Assembly: GCF_003255815.1 (NCBI RefSeq)
Contig: NC_037682.1
Span: forward strand, 48,657,524-48,721,523
Length of the DNA stretch: 64,000 nucleotides
Direction of reading: 5' to 3'
Source of the DNA: Theropithecus gelada
Taxonomy: Eukaryota > Chordata > Mammalia > Primates > Cercopithecidae
The notes below the pieces were generated by a model. The model was not told the origin of the DNA. It saw only the letters and a list, made by a program, of their open reading frames with translations, and made no database searches. Shown here one piece after another: positions 55,201 through 64,000 of the stretch. The first letter of the stretch is position 1. Each line of letters begins with the position of its first letter. The position numbers and the translations under genes are program-made.

Positions 55201-55431
55201 TCCCATGTGTATAACAAAACAAAGAGCAGAATTTCATTTTAAGGTGCTTAAAAAAAGAGAAAAAAAGCTTTCCTATTTCTTTTTCAATTTAGTTTTTAGG
55301 AAGACTATTGGGACAATGTTAGGAAAATAAATTTACTTGCTTAAAAAAATAAGTATCTAGAGATCCCTGTATAAACTGCTAGGATAAAGAAAGGTTTTTA
55401 CAAGAGATATTTTCCTGGCACTTGTTTTATA

Positions 55432-55841
55432 CAGTTGACCCCTGAACACAGGATTAACCTGTGTGGATCCACTTACACTTGAATTTACTTCTGCCTGTGC
55501 CACTCCCAGACAGTAAGACAATCTCTCCTTTTCAGCCCACTCAACATGAAGACTATAAGGATGAAGACCTTTATGATGATCTACTTCCAGTTAAAGAAGA
55601 GTCAATTATTTTCTCTTCCTTATAATTTTCTTGATAACATTTCCTTTTATTATAAGAATACAGGATATAGTAACACCCAAAATATGTGTTAACTGGTAAT
55701 TATGTTATCCAGTAAGACTTCCAGTCAACAGTAGGCTATTAGTAGTTAAGTTTTTGGGAAGTTGAAAGTTATATGCAAACTTTTGACTGCCTGCAGAACC
55801 AGCACCCCTAACCCCCACATTGCTCAAGGGTCAACTGTACC
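55432..55841 (+). mobile_element. Tigger-like (TcMar) element with transposase C-terminal remnant
   Basis: The ends tacagttgacccctgaacac and tgctcaagggtcaactgta are inverted repeats. Inside, about 55535-55610 reads QHEDYKDEDLYDDLLPVKEE on the + strand, which looks like the end of a Tigger transposase. Non-autonomous and about 410 bp; the subfamily (MER44/MER8-like) is uncertain. Confidence 0.7.
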
Positions 55842-56409
55842 TTCTATTAACGTTAACCAAACTGACAGGCATTTCAAAGTATCTTGAATACTTTTAAAAT
55901 TAAGGGTTTTCCCCCCCGCTCTTGGTCCCTGGTGTTCTACACATTCAGAGAAACTTCTCTATCTAGTAACAAACTATAGAAATAATCTCTGAAAGTGTAG
56001 TCTTAAAATTAGGTTTTTGATAAAGGATATTCCTGTAGTTACTACTTCAAAGGCTGGCGGGAGCTACAAAATATGACAGGCTTTTCACTTTGGCCAGAGG
56101 TTCCCACAAGATAACCTACCCAGAAGAAATATCTTCTATCAAACCACTGGGCCAACACATGGCAAATCATAAACTTTGACATGTCTTTTCTCCTATACAG
56201 CCTCCTTGAGCCAAATTTTTCTCTGTGCAGACTTCAAACTTTACGGACAGAGAATCCTAGATGTGGCTCAAAAATAATATAAATTTTATGTGCTTGGTTA
56301 GACCAGACGTATTTCCCAAAGCCAAAATAAATCACACAGAACAGGAAAATGGAATCCACGTATATTCAGTCCTTCTTACTTAGCATACACAAAAATGGCA
56401 ATAGTTTCA

Positions 56410-56592
<183 letters not shown>

Positions 56593-56751
56593 CTACCTGT
56601 AACGCCTAAGTTTTTTTTTTCCCTGTCAGTTGTAAATATAAACAGGGTTCGTTTTTCTTGTTTAGGAAGTTCAGCATATTCATCACATTCAAATTTACTC
56701 CTTTTCTATTACCTCACAGCAGAATCCTTTAGTTCTTCTGCAGCCAGAGCT

Positions 56752-57245
56752 GAGTCTCAAGTTTGCCTGTATCAGAGTCCCAGAGGGCTTGTTAAAACAG
56801 ACTGCAGGGCTACAGCCCCAGAGATTCAGCAAGTCTGGGGTGGAGCTCTAGGATTTGAATTTCAACAAATTCTTTTTTTTTTTTTTTGAGACGGAGTCTG
56901 GCTCTGTCGCCTGGGCTGGAGTGCAGTGGCCGGATCTCAGCTCACTGCAAGCTCCGCCTCCCAGGTTCACGCCATTCTCCTGCCTCAGCCTCCTGAGTAG
57001 CTGGGACTACAGGCACCCGCCACCTCGCCCGGCTAGTTTTTTGTATTTTTTTAGTAGAGATGGGGTTTCACCGTGTTAGCCAGGATGGTCTCGATCTCCT
57101 GACCTCGTGATCCGCCCGTCTCGGCCTCCCAAAGTGCTGGGATTACAGGCTTGAGCCACCGCGCTTGAGCCACCGCGCCCGGCCTCAACAAATTCTTAAG
57201 TGATTGCTGATGCTATTTATCTGGGGACCACACTTTGAGACCCAC
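56752..57245 (+). mobile_element. MER5A hAT element split by a young AluY
   Basis: The left part holds 'agattcagcaagtctggggt' and 'ctaggatttgaatttcaaca'; the right part holds 'aagtgattgctgatgct' and 'cactttgagacccactg'. Together they are the MER5A pattern, with the Alu between. Confidence 0.8.
56875..57184 (-). mobile_element. AluY of Old World monkey type
   Basis: Little diverged, full-length antisense AluY with a perfect 13-bp duplication tcaacaaattctt at 56862-56874 and 57185-57197. Diagnostic sense-strand variants are CTCAAGCCTG, ACTAGCCGGGCGAGG and GATCCGGCCACTGC. A 14-bp tandem duplication lies in its 5' head at 57149-57176. Confidence 0.93.
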
Positions 57246-57249
57246 TGCC

Positions 57250-58390
57250 TTGCAGGGTCCTAGAGCACCTAGTACTCTGAACTTAGACGGCAGCCACAGT
57301 TGTTAGTTGAAGTTAAAAATTCTGGCTTTATCAGTGAGCTAACTTTTAACTTAAGAGAGAAAATTTTAACTTTTCAGTTTCCTTTTAGAGCAGTTCTAGT
57401 TATTTGTTAGGATTGAGATGTCATTACTTTTATTCTTTCTTAAAAGTCTTCCAAAGAACAAAGAGAAAACTTATTTTTTAAAAGAATAGACTAAAACTCA
57501 TTCTATTGCAATTATCAAATGAGTCCACTGAACTCTTATAAATCTAAGAAATACGATGGAATCCTAGTGAGCATATTTTTCCCTACATTTTGAAACAAAT
57601 GTGAAAACTGTTGTTTTTTAACAGTTCATTATTTATAATTCATTATTCCCAACTGTGCTAAAAATAACTAAAATAATTTTTAAGATCGTTTTCTCACTGT
57701 ATTGTCCAAAGTATTTCATCATCTTTCAAGACATCATACCTGTTGTCTACTTTTAGCTTTCATTGAACACAGATGGGAATTCACAATTTTTCATTTTCCA
57801 TTCATAATGGCAAGGAGAAAAAACGGACAGAAGGCATTAACTATTATTAGATGAAGAAGGTGAATGCAAAATAACAGGCAGTCATATTCCAGACTAATGA
57901 TGATAAAATTAACTGCAAAAATCTCAGACTATGAGTTTTTGGATGAGGAAATACTAGAAGGCTTTTCTCCCACCCAAGAATCGACAAGAAAAAGAAAAAA
58001 AAGACAAACAAGAAATGTACTCTCACTGGGAGAGCCATCAGCAGGAAGGACAGTATTTTACAGTAAGAACCAGGATCATTCTATTTTCTAAAAGGAGGTG
58101 TGACTGTTTTATTTCATCTTTTACAATGTTTATGCATCAAAATTTACTTGACTTGGTTGCAAATGGACAAAGGGTGAAGGCAGATGTGTATACAAGCTGA
58201 CTGGAAGGAAAATGAAATAAAAATATTCACTGAATTTATCATTCTAATTAAGTTTATAATCTAAAAATAAAAATGTTTTGCAATTATGGAGCAAGGATGA
58301 CAAATCCTTCTTCAACACAAAATTGTAAGCAATAGAAGGTTTCAAAAATTCTTCAAGTATTGTATTTTGATGATGCAAATGCGAGACGGG
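57250..58390. other. C11orf58 intron 1, nothing recognised
   Basis: AT-rich. An open frame at 57864-58091 (+) has no splice or family support. Confidence 0.55.
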
Positions 58391-58392
58391 TT

Positions 58393-58600
58393 TGAACTTT
58401 AAGGGTCCCTTATAAGTGGATTTTTTTCAACCAAATGCAGATCCATCCCAAGTATATGGAAGGCTGATTTTTCCTATTCTCAAGTTCCACAGGCCTGGCT
58501 GCGGGACTTGAGTATGCAAGATTTGCCAAGGAGGTGGGTGGGTCCTGGAACCAATCCCCCACATTTAGCATACTGAAGGATGACTATATGTACATCAAAA
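58393..58600 (+). mobile_element. Tigger-like fragment, tentative
   Basis: Patterns 'gggtttgaactttaagggtc' and 'aagtggatttttttcaacc' resemble the end region of a TcMar-Tigger element. Confidence 0.45.
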
Positions 58601-59364
58601 TCAGGAAAACACAGAATATAAATTTTGGTTTGCTATTGTTAAATTCACATTAAAATTCCTAATAAAGTTGTTTTGCACTATCTCCCTTTATTCTTATTTC
58701 TAAAAATTATTTGCAAAACACTAAAATACTAAAAAATACACTATTTCCCCTGAGCATATGAGAGTTAAAGCATTTGTACCAACCTGGACCCATTTGCGCT
58801 TCTAAATTCTCATTAGTGGAAGGGCTTATATGCTCTCATAATTTTGGTTCCCTAAGTTCCAAATCTCTACTTCTTTCCACGTGACCCCCTCATATATTTT
58901 TATAGGCCATTTAGTTCTTAACTATTTCTGGCTCAATATAGTTAAAGTAATGGTGAAGCTTCAGTTCTGACTCTCACTAAATCACTGGCTCTATAAGCCA
59001 GGATCTGATATTTAACTTAATTTTAACTCATCTATAAAGAGATGCCTTTTTAAAAGACTGTCTTAAGACACTGAGGCACAGAGAGGCTAAGTGACTTGCT
59101 TTGATCCTCTGACCATCCTGTGTTTTTTCCACATCATACTGTCCATGATCAAATGAGACAGATGAAAGTGGTCTATGAACTCAGTTATACAAATGTACAG
59201 CATTAAGTTAAAAAAATTGTGTAAAAACCAACTTTCTTGATTCTGCTTCTAATAAAAGAGTAAAACATCTTCAGTGTTTATATAAATAATCCTGTCATCT
59301 ACAACTTCTAATCCCAATGTTTTAAGGAAATAACATTAAGTCCTGCCAGTTCTTCTTTTCAAAG

Positions 59365-59853
59365 CAGCACTCCGGGACTGGACTGGCATCAGGAACCGGT
59401 TTCATGGAAGACAATTTTTCCACTGAGAGGGAGGATGTGATAATTTCAGGATGATTCAAGTGCATTACATTTATTGGGCACTTTATTTCTATTATTACTA
59501 CATTGTAATCTATAATGAAATAATTATACAACTCACCATAATGTAGACTCAGTGGAAGCTTTGAGCTTGTTTTCCTAAAACTAGACAGTCCCATCTGGGG
59601 GTAATGGGAGACAATGACAGATCATCTGGCATTAGATTCTTATAAGGAGTGTGCAACCTAGATCACTCGCATGTGCAGTTCACACCAGGGTTCACGCTCC
59701 TATGAGAATCAAATGCCAACAGGAGGCAGAGCTCAGGTGGTAATGCAAGCCATGGGGAGTGGCTGTAAATACAGATGAAACTTTGCTGGCTGGCCCACAG
59801 CTCACATCCTGCTGTGCAGCCTGGTTCTGTGGCCCAGGGGTTGGAGACCCTTG
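59365..59853. mobile_element. MER1-like (non-autonomous Charlie3 relative)
   Basis: Shares long stretches with the element at 48776: 'gaacaatttttccac'-type head, 'gcattacatttattgggcac', 'gacagtcccatctgggggta'. It lacks the internal transposase. The eight-base flanks tttcaaag and ccttaaag are only partly alike. Same orientation as the larger element. Confidence 0.8.
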
Positions 59854-60282
59854 CCTTAAAGTGCAACAGTGAGTACCTTGTCCAAATGCTGCTTTCTGAA
59901 AAGCACGTGGGTGCACTATACATTTTAAGAGAGGTTCCTTAGCAGTTACTCCCCACTCTTCCCACTTCCTATAAGATCGCTTTCATTTCTCCACTCAAAG
60001 CCATTGAAACTACTTTTAAGTTGTCTTCATCCTTAATACCCTTTCCTACAGAACTGCAATCAATTTACCTTCTGAATACACACCCTGGTGACTTAGAATT
60101 TACTCCTACATTGTTAGCATTTTGCTAGAGTTGTATTCTGTGATTATCTACTTTTAATATTAAAAAAAGTTTTGTTACCCCAATTAGATGTGAGGTCAAT
60201 GGGCATAAGAAAACTTCAATGATCTCTTACATACCGTGGATGCTCATTAGAAACTGTTTCCCAACTATATGTTACAGCTAGA

Positions 60283-60580
60283 ATTTTTTTTTTTTTTTTT
60301 TTTTTTTGAGACAGAATCTTGCTCTATCGCCCAGGATGGAGTGCAGTGGCCCGATCTCGCCTCACTGCAAGCCCTGCCTCCTAGGTTCACATCATTCTCC
60401 TGCCTCAGCCTCCCTAGTAGCTGGGGCTACAGGCGCCCGCTACCACGCCCGGCTAATTTTTTAAATAGAGACGGGGTTTAACTGTGTTAGCCAGATGGTC
60501 TTGACCTCCTGACCTTGTGATCTGCCCGCCTCGGCCTCCCAAAGTGCTGGCATTGCAGGTGTGAGCCACTGCACCCGGCC
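60283..60580 (-). mobile_element. AluY-like, antisense
   Basis: Poly(T), tgagacagaatcttgctcta, to cactgcacccggcc. The AluY-type 'tcactgcaagccctgcctcc' is present. Confidence 0.93.
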
Positions 60581-60661
60581 TGCTAGTTTTTTTTTTTCCT
60601 ACAACAGCTTGGAGGTCTTTTAATGAATGTATTACCTATGGTTAAAAAAAAATTTTTTTTA

Positions 60662-60994
<333 letters not shown>

Positions 60995-62380
60995 CCAGGT
61001 ACTTAAAGATACGCTTACATGATTGGGAAAGGTCTTAAAGGTCGTCTAGTTTAAACTGATCTCTTCCGAAGCTGTAAACTTAATGACTTAATCCCTTTAA
61101 CTTTGTGAAATTTCGTATCACCTGGAGATTTCTGTCACGCTAAAAGATACTTCCAAACAGGTGTCTGACATCCTAGCAATCAAGTCATATTTAAAGATCA
61201 GGAGGAAAACAACGTTAACAGCTTTTTAAGTGAGCCAGGTTACTCAAAAACGTGAATCAATTCCTGACAAAACCTGAATTACCATATTAACAAGATCTAA
61301 AAGCCAGTAGCAGAAACAACAGAGAGCAAGAATAAACTTCTCTAGATGCCCATTCATCTCCAAATCTTTACTGATAGCTAATCTTTCTGCAGAGCTGAAG
61401 TCGATTCCTTTAAAGACCCTTACTATTCCGGTCCTCGCCCCACCTCCCACTCAGAGGGGCAGGTCTTAACACCATCTCATTTGCTACAAAGTAGTATTCA
61501 GTAGGCTTTTAAAATTTTATGAAAAGCACTGAAATAGAAAAATTTAAAGCTCTATGTATTCAGAAATTTACAGTACTTCAAACAAAACCGAAAAAAACTT
61601 AGATATCCCTTCATCATCCTTAAAGATGACCTCTCCGCTCCCTCTCCAACAATTTCCCCATCAACGTTGCCAAGACATTTATCCATTGTATGAAGGACCT
61701 ACTTTTACGTTTACTGGTTACCTACTGTTTCCATGACACTGCGCTACGAGCTAGGGCAAATATACAAAAAGGCCTAAAATAAGCATCATATTTCTCTCCG
61801 AATTCCCAACACCCGGCACTGCAGTAAATATTTAATAGGTTACTTTAAGGGATAAACCGTTTGCTATTAAAACCTATGAGGTGGGGGCTGGAGAAGGGAA
61901 CGGCATTTGATGGGGAGACGAGGTAAGAAGAACGAGGTATTAATATCCGACATCAAAATGGGCTTCTAGGTCTCAACGTCTCAGACCTCACCACCAAAGC
62001 CAGTACCAAATTACACCCGTGGCACAATTTTCGGCTCAATACTGTTCTCGGTTTACCCTTACTAGTGCAGCTAAAGTTAACTATCAACGGCACACTGCAA
62101 AAATCATCTAGGCAGGAAAATCTGTCCAAATGTGCACGAACATTTCGACATTGTCACAGGAACATTTAGAATCCAAAACAGGGAGAGTCTTGCCGTCTCT
62201 ATCGTGAGCACAAAGGCCCGAGAAAGCATCCTCATCGGTCCCCCAAAACGCACGTAAGAAATCCCTTGACTAAGCTCTTTCACTCCTCGACCCTCTCCGA
62301 ATTTCCTTCCTCAATCCCCCTTCCTACGCAGGTCTTCGGCTCCCAGCGTGTGGGCCTCTTCAAACCTTCTCACCCTCATA
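60995..62380. other. C11orf58 intron 1, promoter-proximal part
   Basis: Repeat-free sequence whose CpG content rises toward 62,000. No exon recognised on either strand, though a SOX6 upstream exon could start here (inference). Confidence 0.5.
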
Positions 62381-62538
62381 AAGATTAAGGGAGACATTTC
62401 CCACTCATTCTTCTGGTTTCTCCCCTGGGCTCTCCCGCTGCGGGCCACCTCAGGCGCGTCCTCCTCCAACCACCCTTCCTGGCCTACTCCAGCCTTTAGT
62501 AGGCCTCAACCCTCTGCCACTCCGCCATTGTTATTTAC

Positions 62539-62601
62539 ATCGTCATCTGGGGAGGCCGAACGCTTCACCCCATGCGGGTGAGACTCTCTGGCAGCACTCA
62601 T
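62539..62601 (-). CDS. C11orf58: C11orf58 exon 1, start (residues 1-21)
   Basis: ATG at 62601-62599 in GCAAGGATGA gives MSAARESHPHGVKRSASPDDD, then donor GTAAAT. The frame stays open upstream to an ATG at 62808, but the family protein starts at MSAARES, and the promoter motifs overlap the extension, so the shorter start is chosen. Confidence 0.95.
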
Positions 62602-62778
62602 CCTTGCAGGGATCCCGACGAAAAATGCCGAACCCTCTAGCCGCTCTCCCCAGCCGCAACACCAGCAGCCTGCAATCCACCACCGGCCCAAGCAGCGCCA
62701 CTCCAGAACACAGAGCCCCTCCGGGCCTTCTCTGCGACAGTCGTCACCGTTGCGGCCCCTCGCCGCCCCGGGGCACTT

Positions 62779-62794
62779 TGGGAATTGTAGTTTT
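62779..62794 (-). promoter_or_regulatory. ZNF143-type motif, copy 1
   Basis: Reads TGGGAATTGTAGTTTT on +, the reverse complement of the core ACTACAATTCCCA. Confidence 0.75.
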
Positions 62795-62841
62795 TTGGGT
62801 CCCCGCATACTGGCCCGAACAACAAAGATGTGTCGGTGACT

Positions 62842-62857
62842 AAAACTACAATTCCCA
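62842..62857 (+). promoter_or_regulatory. ZNF143-type motif, copy 2
   Basis: AAAACTACAATTCCCA followed by GGAAGCC, very like the ZNF143/STAF promoter element. It is a perfect 16-bp inverted copy of 62779-62794. Confidence 0.8.
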
Positions 62858-63460
62858 GGAAGCCCGGAAGCTCAATTCGCGCTGTGTGGCGGGAGTGCCC
62901 TCGGAGGCCCCGCCTTTGGCTGGTGGAGGGAGCATTCCCGCGGATGAGTATGGCGGTGAGCGTTGACTGAGAGCTTGGTCGCCACAGGAGGTGGCTTAGA
63001 GGGCTTTTTGCCTTTCACCATGCGACGCTGCCCTACTGGCAAATGTATCATCGTAACTAGGCATCTGTGTTTAAATGTAATATTTCAGGCTGACTGAATC
63101 CTTACGAATACTCTCCACCCAGGACAAAAACCTTAAAAAATGGCTTCTACCATTTCCACCCTGGTGTTCTCTATTGCACGTAGGGGATTTCTAGGTGGCC
63201 GGTGATGCTGCTTTCTAAAGGTTTTGATGAATATTTCGCTATTTTCCCATACAGAAATGAGTTCAGTATGTTGTTAAATGGCTAATTGGCGGTTATTGAA
63301 AACGGGGATTCAGCTGAGGGAAATCTGTTAAGTTTTCATATGGCTTTGTGTGAGGTGGGAGTGCTCCTCACTGACCTCGCTGCAGATGTCTGGGCACCGT
63401 ACGGTAGGGGCCTTCACCAAGCAAAGTCCATCCCTGCCACATAAGCCCCCTCACTTTTTT

Positions 63461-63660
63461 TTAAAGTAATTATTGAGATGAAATTCACACATAAAAACCA
63501 TCTTAAAGTGTACAGTCCAGTGGCACTTAGTACATTCACAATCGTGTGCGGCTGTCACTTCTGATTCCAAGACGTTTCACCACTCCAAAAGGAACCCCAA
63601 TGCCCGTTAGCAGTCCCTCCCCATTTCTCGCCCTCTCCAGATTCAAGTGATCACGCCTCT
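63461..63660 (+). mobile_element. L1M-type LINE 3' end
   Basis: Has 'ttgagatgaaattcacacat', 'gtgtacagtccagtggcact' and 'agcagtccctccccatttct', the same type as 5563-5920. Confidence 0.65.
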
Positions 63661-63848
63661 ACTCAAAAAGCCTTGCATTTAAAAGTATTTATTGTTAAGA
63701 TACTGGAGACTATCTCCTACTTTATCAAGGTGTCTGAATCTGTAACTAGGCCTGAACTTAACTTTCTGTCAGAATCCTTGTCCTTAGTAATTCTGAAGCT
63801 TTCTCACCTTGAATACAAACGTGATTTTTTTTTTTTAAGCAAAAACTA

Positions 63849-64000
63849 GGCCGGGGGCGGTGGCTCAGGCCTGTAATCCCAGCATTTTGGGAGGCTGAGG
63901 CGGGTGGATCACGAGGTCAGGAGTTCGAGACCAGCCTGACCAACATGGTGAAACCACGTCTCTACTAAAAATACAAAAATTAGCCTGGCGTGGTGGCGCA
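63849..64000 (+). mobile_element. Alu, cut by the window end
   Basis: Left arm from ggccgggggcggtggctcag; continues past the window. Confidence 0.93.

Larger units (their letters stand above)
62380..62965. promoter_or_regulatory. GC-rich CpG-bearing promoter of C11orf58, possibly bidirectional
   Basis: CpG dinucleotides are frequent from about 62,440 to 62,960, far above the rest of the window. No TATA box is apparent. A GC box ccccgcc is at 62908-62914. ATGGCGG cores, YY1-like, occur at 62520-62526 (- strand) and 62950-62956 (+ strand). Two ZNF143-type motifs lie between. Confidence 0.75.

Noticed and set aside
57864..58091. Lysine/arginine-rich open frame of 75 codons in C11orf58 intron 1
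   Set aside because: A lone frame antisense to the gene in AT-rich DNA, with an A-rich run creating the basic stretch; no support.
62506..62808. N-terminally extended C11orf58 start at 62808
   Set aside because: The frame is open, but the family protein begins at MSAARES and the extension runs into the promoter motif region.

Overview
The window is primate genomic DNA. About thirty Alu copies, MIR, L2 and old L1 pieces, a MaLR LTR and fossil DNA transposons surround two spliced genes. The youngest Alu (56875-57184, antisense) carries sense-strand variants (GGCTCAAGCCTG head, ACTAGCCGGGCGAGG, GATCCGGCCACTGC) that I associate with the AluY lineage of Old World monkeys (macaque/baboon type), so I favour a cercopithecid over human. 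The gene order matches human 11p15.1 read in reverse complement.

Left part (420 to about 25,500, + strand): the 3' part of PLEKHA7, an adherens-junction protein. Every exon I place keeps reading phase across GT-AG junctions. Eight exons (420-13109) encode roughly residues 720-1119: the end of the central coiled coil, a proline-rich region and a basic C-terminal segment. Reading through the donor of the eighth exon adds Val-Cys and a stop, followed by a 3'UTR with AATAAA at 14518; this is the short form. Splicing on through exons at 15823, 18381 and 19318 gives long forms. These can end in the exon at 23106 (ending AQAVTDP) or, by phase, in a candidate exon at 21085-21185 that ends in the PDZ-ligand-like tail YTFV.

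Middle (about 25,500-46,000): intergenic sequence between two genes lying tail to tail. It holds L1 pieces split by Alus, an MLT1-type LTR, a MER20-like hAT fragment, MIR/L2 and many Alus.

Right part (46,036-62,601, - strand): complete C11orf58 (SMAP, small acidic protein), five coding exons, 552 coding bases, 183 aa with no disruption. Its introns hold an almost end-to-end Charlie3-like hAT transposon with 8-bp target duplications and a decayed transposase, a MER1-like relative, a Tigger-like element, and a MER5A copy split by the monkey-type AluY. A GC-rich promoter at about 62,400-62,960 has a perfect inverted pair of ZNF143-type ACTACAATTCCC motifs. It may be bidirectional, since SOX6 is the expected next gene on the other strand (recalled synteny). 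The window ends inside an Alu.

I found no bacterial-type system, CRISPR array or tRNA/rRNA gene. The observations most worth following are the PDZ-tail exon of PLEKHA7, the stop codon overlapping a splice donor, the paired ZNF143 motifs and the nested Charlie3 element.
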